Below the pieces are notes generated by a model. It made no database searches. It was not told the DNA's origin and saw nothing but the letters and a program-made list of their open reading frames with translations. The position numbers and the translations under genes were made by a program. DNA of 64,000 bases from Phenylobacterium sp. NIBR 498073 (GTDB lineage Bacteria; Pseudomonadota; Alphaproteobacteria; Caulobacterales; Caulobacteraceae): assembly GCF_027286305.1 (NCBI RefSeq), contig NZ_CP114599.1:3950001-4014000 (forward strand), read 5' to 3'. This document shows positions 51,182 through 61,470 of this stretch, piece by piece. Position 1 is the stretch's first letter. Each line of letters starts with the position of its first letter.

Positions 51182-52975
51182 TCACTCTTCGTCTTCGTCG
51201 TCTTCCACGCCCTCGGTGATAGGCGCGACATCCGGCTGCGGCAGGTTGCGCACGCCGACGATCTCGGTCCCCGGGAAGGCCTGCATCACCGCCAACACGA
51301 AGGGATCGGCCTCGATCTCGGCGCGGACCTCCTGGGCCTCACGCTTCTGACGCTCCCAGGCGCTCTCGGTTCCGCCGCCGCCGCGCGCAGCGATCAGCCA
51401 GGGCTGGCCGGTCCACTCCTTGAGCCGCGCCACCAGGCGCTGGGCCAGGTTGTTCGGCGCGCCCTGGACGGGTTCGTACTCGATCGCGCCCTGGCGGAAG
51501 CTGATCGGGCGCACGAAGCGCTCGACGTCGAGCTGCAGGACGATGTCCCGCTTGGCCTTGATCAGATTCAGGACGTCGGCGAACGAGTTCAGGGTCGGGA
51601 CCGCGTCGGCCTGCTCCTGCGGGGCCGCCATGACGCGCGCCTGCGCGGTCACGCCGCCGCCGCCCATCGCCGCAACACCGCCGCCCCCGCCGCCGCCGCC
51701 GCCAGGCGCAGGACCGCCCGGAAGCTGGTCGCCGGCCGCCAGGCGCTTGAGCGCCTCCTCAGGACCGGGCAGGTCGGCGGCATAGGCCAGACGGATCAGC
51801 GCCATGTCGCAGGCCGCAGCCGCGTCGGGGGCGCGGCGCACCTCCTCGTGGGCCTTCAGCAACAACTGCCAGATGCGCGAGAGATTGCCGGCCGAGACCG
51901 AGGCGCCCACCGCCGCCAACCGCGCGGCCTGTTCCTTGGGCAGGGTCAGGGCCTGCGGACCGATCGCCTTGGCGACCGACGCGCCGTGCGTGTGGTCCAT
52001 CAGGTCCAGCATGATCTGGCCCGGCTCGGCGCCGAAATTGTAAAGCCCGCGGAAGGTCTCGACCGCCGGCCCGGCCTGGCCGCGCATCACCTGCTCGAAC
52101 AGGCTGATGGTCTGGGCCCGGTCGGCCAGGCCCAGCATGTCGCGGATCGAGGCGGCGGTGACCGACTGGCCGGCCTCGGCCTGGACGATTGCCTGGTCTA
52201 GCATCGACTGGGCGTCGCGCATCGAGCCTTCGGCGGCGCGCGCGATCAGCAGCATGCCCTCGGCCTCGACCCGCGCGCCCTCCTTCTCGGCGATCATCTC
52301 AAGGTTCTTGATGATGACGTCGGGCTCGACGCGGCGCAGGTCGAAACGCTGGCAGCGCGACAGGATGGTCACCGGGACCTTGCGGATCTCAGTGGTCGCG
52401 AAGATGAACTTGGCGTGGGGCGGCGGCTCTTCGAGGGTCTTCAGGAGCGCGTTGAACGCCCCTGTCGAGAGCATGTGCACCTCGTCGATGATGTAGACCT
52501 TGTAGCGGGCCTCGACCGGGGCGTAGCGCACCCCGTCCAGCAGCTCGCGCATGTCGTTGACGCCGGTGCGGCTGGCGGCGTCGAGCTCCAGCACATCCAT
52601 GTGCCGGCCCTCGATGATGGCGCGACAATGCCGCCCCTCTTCCGAGAGATCGAGATTCGGCTCGTGGACGGTGTCGGTGTCGTAGTTGAGGGCCCGGGCC
52701 AGCAGGCGCGCGGTGGTGGTCTTTCCGACCCCGCGCACCCCGGTCAGCATGAAGGCGTGGGCGATCCGGCCGCTGGCGAAGGCGTTGCGCAGCGTGCGCA
52801 CCATCGCCTCCTGACCATAGAGGTCGGCGAAGGTGCGCGGGCGGTACTTGCGCGCGATGACAGTGTAGGCGGCGGATTCTTCGGTCGGCGCAGGCGGCGG
52901 CGCCGCAGGCGCGCCGAACATGTCGCTCGTGTTGGGGTCGCGCTCGAGAATCTCGGGTTCGTCGTCTTCTGCCAT
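51182..52975 (-). CDS. dnaX: DNA polymerase III subunits gamma/tau
   Basis: Clamp-loader ATPase, 597 residues. Motifs: Walker A GVRGVGKTTT, Walker B YIIDEVHMLS, sensor 1 FATTEIRKVPVTILSRCQRF, and a long C-terminal tau part with an unusual glycine run (GGGGGGGGGVAAMGGGG) near residue 440. A zinc motif usual in DnaX is not clear here: the stretch after the first helix (NLDLSEEGRHCRAIIEG) has only one cysteine. The N-terminus has an extra 45 residues of Pro/Ala-rich sequence. Start at ATG 52975. It is followed by ybaB and preceded by the SRP RNA gene. Confidence 0.95.
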   Translation of the reverse strand: MAEDDEPEILERDPNTSDMFGAPAAPPPAPTEESAAYTVIARKYRPRTFADLYGQEAMVRTLRNAFASGRIAHAFMLTGVRGVGKTTTARLLARALNYDTDTVHEPNLDLSEEGRHCRAIIEGRHMDVLELDAASRTGVNDMRELLDGVRYAPVEARYKVYIIDEVHMLSTGAFNALLKTLEEPPPHAKFIFATTEIRKVPVTILSRCQRFDLRRVEPDVIIKNLEMIAEKEGARVEAEGMLLIARAAEGSMRDAQSMLDQAIVQAEAGQSVTAASIRDMLGLADRAQTISLFEQVMRGQAGPAVETFRGLYNFGAEPGQIMLDLMDHTHGASVAKAIGPQALTLPKEQAARLAAVGASVSAGNLSRIWQLLLKAHEEVRRAPDAAAACDMALIRLAYAADLPGPEEALKRLAAGDQLPGGPAPGGGGGGGGGVAAMGGGGVTAQARVMAAPQEQADAVPTLNSFADVLNLIKAKRDIVLQLDVERFVRPISFRQGAIEYEPVQGAPNNLAQRLVARLKEWTGQPWLIAARGGGGTESAWERQKREAQEVRAEIEADPFVLAVMQAFPGTEIVGVRNLPQPDVAPITEGVEDDEDEE

Positions 52976-53006
52976 TGGCGCCCGAGGATGGAGGCTTGAG
53001 CCTTGT

Positions 53007-53116
53007 GGGGCTGGGTGGAGACCGAACGACGACCCGGAGCGAAACTCGTTGTGGCTGCTTCCTTCCGGACCTGACCAGGTTGGCGAGGCGTCCGCCCGTC
53101 GCCGATCTCCGCCCCC
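53007..53116 (-). ncRNA. ffs: Signal recognition particle RNA (4.5S, small bacterial type)
   Basis: The minus strand contains the universal SRP domain IV core CCTGGTCAGGTCCGGAAGGA followed by AGCAGCC, flanked by complementary arms (GGGGGCGGAGA at the 5' end, TCTCCACCCAGCCCC at the 3' end). It binds Ffh for cotranslational membrane targeting. The ends are approximate. Position just upstream of dnaX is typical in alphaproteobacteria. Confidence 0.92.
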
Positions 53117-53171
53117 TATATCGCGACCTTGGCGCTCGCGCGCAAGCGCCAGCGCAGCTACAACTCCGCCC

Positions 53172-54101
53172 ATGCCGCTTTCCGCCCATCAAAACACCTT
53201 CGCCGGCAACCCGCTGAACCGCGCCAGCGAAAGGCGCGGCGACGTTTCCTGGCTGGCCGAAAAACTTCTCGCCCAGGACTCGCTGGCCATCGCGCTCTGG
53301 AACGGCCAGCCGTTCGTGGAGACCGCTCCGGATGGCGGCGTGCAGATCGCCTACCTGCCCTCGCGCATGGCCGAGGACCTGGCGGGCGGGGCCGAACGCC
53401 TGCTGTTCATGGGCCTGTGGCAGGAGACCGCGGTCTTCGCCGTCGACCTCGAGGGTGGCCACGATCCGGCCGACGGCCCGCTGGCCGGGCTCGGGCGATT
53501 CGAGGACCTGCGGGCCATGGCCCTGCGGCTGCCGGCCACCGACGCGGCCATCATGGCCACCGCCAAGTCAATGTTTGAATGGCGGCGGCGTCACCGGCAC
53601 TGCTCGTCCTGCGGCGAACACACCGACGTCGTCGACGGCGGCTGGAAGCGCGCCTGCCCGGCCTGCAAGGCCGAGCACTTCCCGCGCACCGACCCCGTGG
53701 TGATCATGCTGGCCGTGCACGGCGACCGCTGCATGCTCGGCCGCCAGGAGATCTGGCCGAAGGGAATGTTCTCGGCCCTGGCCGGCTTCCTGGAGCCGGG
53801 CGAATCGATCGAGGAGGCCTGCGCCCGCGAACTGGAAGAAGAGGCCGGGCTGAAGACCCTGTCGGTCGAGTACCACTCGACCCAGCCCTGGCCCTATCCG
53901 TCGTCGTTGATGATCGGGCTGATCGCCCAAGTGGCCAGCGACGAGGCGACCCCCGACCAGACCGAGCTGTCGGAAGTGCGCTGGTTCACCAAGGCCGAGG
54001 CCCGCGACGTCTTGGCCGGCAAGGTCGAGGGCACGTTCGCCCCCGGGGCCATGGCCATCGCCCACCAGCTGCTGAAGACCTGGGCCGAGAGCCCAGACTA
54101 G
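53172..54101 (+). CDS. nudC: NAD(H) pyrophosphatase / NAD-capped RNA hydrolase NudC
   Basis: Nudix hydrolase of 309 residues. A four-cysteine zinc ribbon (HCSSCGEHTD...ACPACKAEHFP) precedes the Nudix box GFLEPGESIEEACARELEEE, followed by the NudC-specific SQPWPYPSSLM-like motif (here TQPWPYPSSLM). It splits NADH to NMNH and AMP and removes NAD caps from RNA. ATG 53172 is the first start in frame after the SRP RNA promoter region. Confidence 0.95.
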   Translation: MPLSAHQNTFAGNPLNRASERRGDVSWLAEKLLAQDSLAIALWNGQPFVETAPDGGVQIAYLPSRMAEDLAGGAERLLFMGLWQETAVFAVDLEGGHDPADGPLAGLGRFEDLRAMALRLPATDAAIMATAKSMFEWRRRHRHCSSCGEHTDVVDGGWKRACPACKAEHFPRTDPVVIMLAVHGDRCMLGRQEIWPKGMFSALAGFLEPGESIEEACARELEEEAGLKTLSVEYHSTQPWPYPSSLMIGLIAQVASDEATPDQTELSEVRWFTKAEARDVLAGKVEGTFAPGAMAIAHQLLKTWAESPD

Positions 54102-54107
54102 AAGTCC

Positions 54108-54410
54108 CTAGGCGCCGACCTTCAGGCTGACCTCGACGTCGTCGCCGCGCCGGCGGCGACGTTCGACCCGCGCCTGGCCGATGGCGTTGGACAGGTCGGC
54201 TGCGAAAGCCCGCACCTCCGGCCGCAGGTCGCCCAGTACGACGATCCGGTAGGGCGGCGACAGCTCGCTCATGGTCCCGAACACCATCGAGTCCACGAAG
54301 GCCTCGACGCTGGAGCCATGGCCGGGCAGCGCCTGGATGGTCTCCTGCAGCAGCTTGGCGAATTCCTTGCGGTTCCAGCAGCCGCTGGCGTCGATCTCGA
54401 TGGTGGTCAT
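54108..54410 (-). CDS. Barstar-like (barnase inhibitor fold) protein
   Basis: Protein of 100 residues. IEIDASGCWNRKEFAKLLQE followed by LPGHGSSVEAFVDSMVFG resembles the barstar fold, where the helix after the first strand binds a ribonuclease. The usual WYGRNLDALWD stretch is much changed, so inhibitor function is doubtful. It overlaps the pheA stop as ATGA and is probably translated with it. No barnase-like toxin gene is in the window. Confidence 0.6.
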   Translation of the reverse strand: MTTIEIDASGCWNRKEFAKLLQETIQALPGHGSSVEAFVDSMVFGTMSELSPPYRIVVLGDLRPEVRAFAADLSNAIGQARVERRRRRGDDVEVSLKVGA

Positions 54411-55258
54411 CAGCCGGCTCGCGAACGGAAGGGGTCGGCCGGATAGACGCCGAGGATCTCGAAGCGTTCCGAGAAGAACTTCAGCTCGTCGAAGGCCAGG
54501 GCCAGGCCGCGATCCTCGGGCCGGCCGTCGACCTCGGCGTAGAAGAAGGTCGCGGTGAAGGCGCCGTTCTCCATGTAGCTCTCGAGCTTGGTCATGTTGA
54601 CGCCATTGGTCGCAAAGCCGCCCAACGCCTTGTAGAGCGCGGCCGGAAGGTTGCGGACCCGGAAGATGAAGCTGGTCACGCACGGGGTGGTGAACGGCGG
54701 CGGCGGCGGATCCTTGTCGGCCGTCATCACCAGGAAGCGCGTGGTGTTGTTGTGCTCGTCCTCGATGTCGCGGGCGACGATGTCGAGGCCGTAGAGCTCG
54801 GCGGCCAGGGCCGGCGAAACCGCGCCGCGGGTCGGGTCCGGATGCTCCGACAGCAGCTTGGCGGCCAGGGCGGTGTCGCCCACCGGCTCGGTCTTCAGGC
54901 CCATGCGGCGCAGGGACTTGCGGCATTGGCCGAGCGCGATCGGCATGGAGGCGACGATCTTGACGTCCTCCAACTTCACGCCGGGATTGACCATCAGCTG
55001 GAAGTGGATCGGCTTGAACCGCTCGCCGATGATCTTCAGGCCCGAGGACGGCAGCAGGTGGTGGACGTCGGCGACGCGGCCGGCGATCGAGTTCTCCACC
55101 GGGATCATGCCCAGCTGGCAGTCGCCGTGCTTCACCGCGTCGAACGCCTCCTCGAACGAGGCGTGGGGGACCGGCTCCATGTCCGGAAACGCCGCGACGC
55201 AGGCCTCGTGGCTGTTGGCGCCGAGCTCGCCCTGAAAGGCGATGCGTCCCTTGGTCAT
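54410..55258 (-). CDS. pheA: Prephenate dehydratase
   Basis: Converts prephenate to phenylpyruvate for phenylalanine synthesis, 282 residues. The catalytic domain has IAFQGELGANSHEA, MIPVENSIAGRV and the DEHNNTTRFLVM signature with its catalytic Thr. A C-terminal ACT domain follows, with NMTKLESYMENGAFTATFFY, where ESRP is changed to ESYM as is usual in alphaproteobacteria. No chorismate mutase domain is fused. It overlaps kdsB upstream and the barstar-like gene downstream by ATGA. Confidence 0.95.
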   Translation of the reverse strand: MTKGRIAFQGELGANSHEACVAAFPDMEPVPHASFEEAFDAVKHGDCQLGMIPVENSIAGRVADVHHLLPSSGLKIIGERFKPIHFQLMVNPGVKLEDVKIVASMPIALGQCRKSLRRMGLKTEPVGDTALAAKLLSEHPDPTRGAVSPALAAELYGLDIVARDIEDEHNNTTRFLVMTADKDPPPPPFTTPCVTSFIFRVRNLPAALYKALGGFATNGVNMTKLESYMENGAFTATFFYAEVDGRPEDRGLALAFDELKFFSERFEILGVYPADPFRSRAG

Positions 55259-55992
55259 GCGTGGTCCCTTGCGTATTTGCGCGCGCGTTCGAGGTCGGCC
55301 GGGTTGTCGACCGAGATCGGGGCTTCGTCGATCACCGCGGCCCAGATGGACATGCCCATCTCCAGGGCCCGCAGCTGCTCCAGCCGCTCGCGGATCTCCA
55401 GCGGCGACGGCGGGGCGGCGCAGAAGCGCGCCAGCGCCTCTCGGCGATAGCCGTAGACCCCGTGGTGCAGCCACACCGGCGCGTCGCCATAAAGCACAGA
55501 GCGGGTGAAATAGAGCGCCCGGGCGCTGCGCCCGTCGGGGGCCATCGCCGCGACGACCTTGGGAATGTCGGGATTGCTGCGCTCGGCGACGTCGGCCTCG
55601 GCGACCATCACCGTGGAAATATCGCAGCTCGGCTGATCGACCAGCAGCCGGGTCGCGGCCTCGACGACGGCGGGCGCGACGAACGGGATGTCGCCTTGCA
55701 GGTTGATCACCACGTCGTGCGCGCCGGCCGGATCGAGGCTGTTTAGCGCCGCCAGGATGCGGTCCGAGCCGGACGGCAGGTCGGGATCGGTCAGCACCGC
55801 CTGGCCGCCCGCGGCCCTTACCGCCTCGACGATCTCGGCGTCACCGGCGGCCACCGCCACGGGTCCGACGCCGGCGGCCTGCGCCTGGCGCAGCACACGG
55901 ACGATCATTGGCAGACCCTCGATATCGGCGAGGGGTTTTCCCGGCAGCCGAGTGGCCGCCATGCGCGCTGGAATGAGGACGATCGGTTTCAT
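55255..55992 (-). CDS. kdsB: 3-deoxy-manno-octulosonate cytidylyltransferase
   Basis: Makes CMP-Kdo for lipopolysaccharide, 245 residues. Motifs: IPARMAATRLPGKPL at the nucleotide-binding N-terminus, VINLQGDIPFV holding the metal-binding Asp, and HHGVYGYRREAL near the end. First gene of kdsB-pheA-barstar-like, all joined by 4-base overlaps. Confidence 0.95.
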   Translation of the reverse strand: MKPIVLIPARMAATRLPGKPLADIEGLPMIVRVLRQAQAAGVGPVAVAAGDAEIVEAVRAAGGQAVLTDPDLPSGSDRILAALNSLDPAGAHDVVINLQGDIPFVAPAVVEAATRLLVDQPSCDISTVMVAEADVAERSNPDIPKVVAAMAPDGRSARALYFTRSVLYGDAPVWLHHGVYGYRREALARFCAAPPSPLEIRERLEQLRALEMGMSIWAAVIDEAPISVDNPADLERARKYARDHA

Positions 55993-56131
55993 GACACCCG
56001 GAAGCGACCAACTGGCTGGTTGCGCGGGCGGCGGTAGCGTGTAAGAGAGCCGGGCGCAATAAGGGGCGGGGATTCCCGTGCTGACGCCAGCCCGCTTTTG
56101 GCTGGCCGTTGAGAGGGCCGATTTAGAGACT

Positions 56132-56806
56132 ATGAGCGACCTGACGTTCAATAAAGTCGCGGGCGCCGTGCTTGCGACCGGCTTGGCCATTGTCGGCCTG
56201 CGTGAAATTTCGTCGGGCGTCTTCGCCCCCCAGCCGGTCGAGAAGCCGGGCTACGCGATCGAGGTCGCCGAGGACGCGGGCGCCGGCGGCGGCGCGGCCG
56301 AAGCGCCGATCGACTGGGGCACCGTGCTGCCGACCGCCGACGTCAAGGCCGGTGAAGCGGTCTTCGCCAAGTGTAAGTCCTGCCACACCATCGAAGCGGG
56401 CGGCGCCAACGGCACCGGTCCCAATCTTCACGGCATCCTCGGCAAGAAGTCGGGCCAACACGCCGGCTTCGCCTACTCGCCGGTCATGATCGAACACGGC
56501 ACCCACGGCGTCTGGACCTTCCAAGAGACTTCGGAATTCCTCAAGGCGCCGCAAAAGCACCTGCCGGGCACCAAGATGACCTTCGTCGGCCTGAAGAAGG
56601 CCGAGGACCGCATCAACCTGCTGGCCTATCTGAACACCCAGGGCTCGAACCTGCCGTTCCCGGCGCCGAACCCGGCGGCCGCCGCTGCTCCGGCTGCGGA
56701 CGCTGCTGGCGCCCCGGCCGCCGCCGAAGGCGCGGCTCCGGCCCCGGCCGAAGGCGCTGCGGCTCCCGCCGCGGCGGCTCCGGCGGCTCCGGCCGCCGCG
56801 CACTAA
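56132..56806 (+). CDS. Membrane-anchored cytochrome c, CycM-type
   Basis: Class I cytochrome c of 224 residues. An uncleaved N-terminal membrane helix (AGAVLATGLAIVGLREISSG) is followed by the haem site C81KSCH85 and the axial Met149 in PGTKMTF. The last 45 residues are an Ala-Pro repeat tail, probably a flexible linker. It likely carries electrons from the bc1 complex to an oxidase. The start is ATG 56132 (MSDLTFNKVAG); ATG 56078 would add 18 unsupported residues. Divergent from kdsB. Confidence 0.92.
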   Translation: MSDLTFNKVAGAVLATGLAIVGLREISSGVFAPQPVEKPGYAIEVAEDAGAGGGAAEAPIDWGTVLPTADVKAGEAVFAKCKSCHTIEAGGANGTGPNLHGILGKKSGQHAGFAYSPVMIEHGTHGVWTFQETSEFLKAPQKHLPGTKMTFVGLKKAEDRINLLAYLNTQGSNLPFPAPNPAAAAAPAADAAGAPAAAEGAAPAPAEGAAAPAAAAPAAPAAAH

Positions 56807-56812
56807 GCCTTT

Positions 56813-57642
56813 CTAATAACGGCGGAAAACGGTGGGTTCGCCCACCCCCGCCGCGACGTAGCGAGCCCTTGTCACCGACAAGGGCTCGATTGCTGTGGCC
56901 ATATGGTGCGCGTTGGCGTGCACGATGGTCTCGCCGTCCAGCATCATGGCCACGTGGCCCTTCCAGAACACCAGATCGCCGCGGGCCAGCTCGGCTTCGG
57001 CCACCACCGCCCCGCCCAGCGCCTGCTGGTCGGTGTCGCGCGGCAGAGCCACCCCGCAGGCGCCAAACGCTTGCAGCGTAAGGCCCGAGCAGTCGAGGCC
57101 GAGGCTCTCGCGCCCGCCCCAGAGATACGGCGTCCCGAGATAGCGCAGGGCCACGGCGGCCGGATCGGTCTCGAACACGCCGATGTCGGCCAGGTGATCC
57201 TCCACGAACCAGCCGATCCCGGCGGCCCGCGCGAAGCGGCCTTCGCGCTCTTCGATGTCCAGCAAGCTGCCGAGCGAGTACGGGCCGAGCGCCCGCGACT
57301 TGATGCTGGGCGCCTCGAAGGCGTAGCTGCGCAGCGCCGATAGCTTCATATTCGGCGTCCTATCGGCAGGTTTCAGCGCCGATAGTTCCACAAACCCGAC
57401 GTAACCGTCGCGGCGGGCCTGGCCCCAGGCGTAGCCGCCCTGCTCGTCCACGACGTCAAACCCTTCCCCGCAAAGCAGTTGATCGACCTGCTCGGCGCCG
57501 GCGTCCGGCTCACGCAAAATCCCAGCGGCAGGTTTTGCGCAGACGTATCGGCGCCTATCGGCATAGCGATCGGCAGCGACGAGAGCTTCCAGCTCGCGGG
57601 CGGCCAGGTCGCCGCGGGCGAGCGTCACGCGCGGATCGAAGC

Positions 57643-57646
<4 letters not shown>
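56813..57646 (-). CDS. NlpC/P60 (C40) peptidase with SH3-like N-terminus
   Basis: Cell-wall gamma-D-glutamyl peptidase, 277 residues. The C-terminal domain has YLWGGRESLGLDCSGLTLQ with the catalytic Cys, GDLVFWKGHVAMM with the catalytic His, and VHANAHH with the third polar residue. The first 140 residues look like SH3b domains (LLCGEGFDVVDEQGGYAWGQ). The GTG start at 57646 overlaps the aminopeptidase stop as GTGA; no signal peptide is seen. This neighbour pair suggests recycling of murein peptides in the cytoplasm. Confidence 0.9.
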
Positions 57647-59025
<1,379 letters not shown>

Positions 59026-59125
59026 GGCGTTCTCCTGCCCCGCCCGGCGGCGGAAAATTATGCTTAACGCTTCCTTTAAGCGGGCGGGGCGAAGCTGGCG
59101 GCGATCACCCGGAGCCCGTCATTCC

Positions 59126-59974
59126 ATGTGTCGCATGTCGGCCCTCGCCGCAACCGCCCTCGCCCTCGTCTTGAGCGCCAGCCCGGCGCTGGCCTTCCCG
59201 TTCGGCAAGAGCGCCGACAAGGCAGGGGACAAGGCGGGGGACAAGGCGCCCGCCGCGGCCGCGCCAGCGCCGCGCAAGGCCAGCGCCCAGGAGCGCGCCC
59301 AGGTGGCGCGGCTGGACCCGCTGGCCCGCGCCGCCTTCTGGGCGCACGAGGCCGAGGTCGATGCGAACGACGCCGAGGCCGGGATCAAGCTCTCCCAGGC
59401 CCTGCGCCAGATGGGCAATTACGACGACGCCCTGCAGGCGGCCGAGCGCGCGCTGATCGTCGCGCCGAACGACGTCGAGGCGCTGCTGGAGGCGGCCCGC
59501 AGCCAGGTCGGCCGCGGCCAGGGCTTCTACGCCATCGACCCGGCCCGCCGCGCCGAGAAGCTGGCCCCGCGCGACTGGCGCATCCCCTCGCTGCTGGGCG
59601 TCGCCTACGAGCAGGCCAGCCGGTACGACGAGGCGCTGGCCGCACACCGCCAGGCCCTGGCCCTGGCCCCGGACAATCCCGTCGCGCTGGGCAATCTCGG
59701 CATGTTCTACGCCTCGCGCGGCGACACGGCGAAGGCCGAGGCGACCCTGCGCCAGGCTGCCGCCCGCCCCGACGCGCCGATCGCCGTGCGCCAGAACCTG
59801 GCCCTGGTGGTCGGGCTGTCGGGCCGCATCGACGAGGCCGAGCGCCTGGTCCGCCAGGACCTGCCGCCGGAAATGGTCGAGAACAACCTCGCCTGGCTGC
59901 GCAGCGCCCAGGCCCCGGCCCCCGCGCCGAGCGCGCCGAGCGCGCGGTCGTGGGAGAGCCTGCGGACCCCTTGA
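59126..59974 (+). CDS. TPR protein with signal peptide, TadD-like
   Basis: Exported protein of 282 residues, signal sequence to about ASPALA-FP. Then comes a Lys/Asp/Ala linker (GKSADKAGDKAGDKAP) and at least four tetratricopeptide repeats (for example NYDDALQAAERALIVAPNDV and RYDEALAAHRQALALAPDNP). Similar proteins serve tad pilus or envelope assembly, but no pilus genes are here. ATG 59126 is chosen; ATG 59135 is also possible. Confidence 0.87.
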   Translation: MCRMSALAATALALVLSASPALAFPFGKSADKAGDKAGDKAPAAAAPAPRKASAQERAQVARLDPLARAAFWAHEAEVDANDAEAGIKLSQALRQMGNYDDALQAAERALIVAPNDVEALLEAARSQVGRGQGFYAIDPARRAEKLAPRDWRIPSLLGVAYEQASRYDEALAAHRQALALAPDNPVALGNLGMFYASRGDTAKAEATLRQAAARPDAPIAVRQNLALVVGLSGRIDEAERLVRQDLPPEMVENNLAWLRSAQAPAPAPSAPSARSWESLRTP

Positions 59975-59990
59975 GGGATGTCGCTCAGGC

Positions 59991-60167
59991 TCAATGCGTT
60001 GTGGGGCGCTCTTCCTTGATGATCGCAACGAGGGTCTCCCGGCCATCCGGCGGCCAGAACGCGATCTCCAGCAGCAGCTGTTCGATCTCGTAGGGCGCTG
60101 CGGTCCGTAGCCACTTCCTCAATTGGATGATCGAGTTGAGGGGAAGTCGCGAAACCAGCGGCGTCAT
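59991..60167 (-). CDS. Small protein of unknown function
   Basis: 58 residues, beginning MTPLVSRLPLNSIIQLRKWL and ending EERPTTH; amphipathic helices, no signal. ATG 60167 overlaps the stop of the upstream small gene as ATGA, which supports it as real. No family recognised. Confidence 0.5.
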   Translation of the reverse strand: MTPLVSRLPLNSIIQLRKWLRTAAPYEIEQLLLEIAFWPPDGRETLVAIIKEERPTTH

Positions 60168-60463
60168 GATCGCCCCGCTTCGCCGGCGGCGCGCGGGGAC
60201 GGGCAAGACATCGGCGGCGAATAGTCGGGGGCCTGCTCCCCCACCGTCAGCGCCGGCGCGTTCTGGCGCTCCTGAGATAAGGCCCCGCCTCTGGACGACA
60301 CCAGCCGGTCGCCTTGCCACACCGAAACCTTGGTCGCGCTGTCGTGTTCGCTGAGCACCGCCGACGCTCGCCGCGAGGCGCTCGCGTCGCTGGAACAGTA
60401 GATCGCCTCGAAGCTGGCGGACACGCCATCTGCTTTGGCGGGGTAGATCATATAGAGTTTCAT
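60164..60463 (-). CDS. Small protein of unknown function
   Basis: 99 residues, starting MKLYMIYPAKADGVSASFEA; GGAG lies six bases before the ATG. The middle (HDSATKVSVWQGDRLVSSRG) looks like a small beta fold; the Pro/Ser-rich end is likely disordered. It forms a two-gene unit with the overlapping 58-residue gene. Confidence 0.65.
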   Translation of the reverse strand: MKLYMIYPAKADGVSASFEAIYCSSDASASRRASAVLSEHDSATKVSVWQGDRLVSSRGGALSQERQNAPALTVGEQAPDYSPPMSCPSPRAAGEAGRS

Positions 60464-60605
60464 TGTCGGCTCCGGCTGAGGCAGGGAGCTTCCCGGTGCA
60501 GCTAAAAGCTTCCAGATTTCAGTAAAAACTCAGTCATAACGTCACCCAACTTGAAGGTTACGCTCATTTTTGGAGACTCGAAACAAAATTTGTAATTTAT
60601 GGAAA

Positions 60606-60851
60606 ATGCGACAACTCGTCGGTTTCGCCGCAACGATTTCAATTTTGATCGGTTTATACTTTATGGATTTTCGCCACACACCACTAGAACGTGCATTTCA
60701 ACTCGCCAGAACGGGGGAATTTCCGGGAGTAGGGGCCGTTGTCGACCGTCTTCGCGTCGAAGGATTCAGCGTGGCTCAGATCGAGGGACCGCTGCTCAAG
60801 CGCCAGATCCGCGACCTCTGCGCGGCGTCACGCACCGCCAAGGACAAATAG
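60606..60851 (+). CDS. Small single-pass membrane protein of unknown function
   Basis: 81 residues from ATG 60606 with GGAAA just upstream. One N-terminal membrane helix (LVGFAATISILIGLYFM) is followed by a charged cytoplasmic or periplasmic part with VDRLRVEGFSVAQIEG. The region 60530-60680 is A/T-richer than its neighbours, which may mark a promoter or acquired DNA. A TTG 60570 start is less likely. Confidence 0.45.
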   Translation: MRQLVGFAATISILIGLYFMDFRHTPLERAFQLARTGEFPGVGAVVDRLRVEGFSVAQIEGPLLKRQIRDLCAASRTAKDK

Positions 60852-60900
60852 CCCGCGCGTCCGGCGCCTCGCGGCCGGTGGACGTAGCGGCGCAGGCCCG

Positions 60901-61110
60901 TCACCCCTCGGGTGGACAGCGGGTTTCGCTGGCGGCGATGAGGGCGTCGAAGTCCCTGATCGCGTCTCGCAGCTGATAGATGGTCTCGACGCTGACATCC
61001 TTGCTGTCGGACATGATCTGGTAGGAGCCGTCTTCGAAGCGCGCGAGCTGCTCGATCAGCAGGCCTCGGAGGTACGACCAGCGTCGCCGAATGTCAGCGG
61101 GCGTTTCCAT
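60901..61110 (-). CDS. Small protein of unknown function
   Basis: 69 residues, starting METPADIRRRWSYLRGLLIE; helical and charged, with FEDGSYQIMSDSKDVSVETI in the middle. No clear ribosome site before ATG 61110, so the start is uncertain. No family recognised. Confidence 0.5.
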   Translation of the reverse strand: METPADIRRRWSYLRGLLIEQLARFEDGSYQIMSDSKDVSVETIYQLRDAIRDFDALIAASETRCPPEG

Positions 61111-61217
61111 GACGGGGACGGTACGCCTCGCGCCTGGGCCGCGCCATATCAATCCCACCTGCCCCGCCCGAACGCCCCGCGGCCGGGGCTTCGAAGGCGA
61201 CATGGGAGGCGGAGGTC

Positions 61218-61400
61218 ATGACGCTCCAGTACGAAGCGCGCCGCGACGAGGCCGGTTGGACGGTGTTCGATCGTTGGACCGGGATGACCGTGATCCTCAA
61301 TCGCGTTCGACTGGCCGGGCTGGCCGCGTTCATGGCGGAGGAAATCGTCGAGCGCCTCAACAGCGAACAGGAACGCGGCGACCGCACGATCCATCAGTAG
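61218..61400 (+). CDS. Small protein of unknown function
   Basis: 60 residues; GGAGG and GGAGG-like purines lie directly before ATG 61218. Pattern MTLQYEARRDEAGWTVFDRW then TGMTVILNRVRLAGL suggests a short beta-hairpin plus helix. No family recognised. Confidence 0.65.
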   Translation: MTLQYEARRDEAGWTVFDRWTGMTVILNRVRLAGLAAFMAEEIVERLNSEQERGDRTIHQ

Positions 61401-61470
61401 CGCAGCCGCCGCCACCGATCCAAAGCGCGACTGTCGCGCGGCTGACGCAGAGGGCGTGCAGGCTCGCGCC

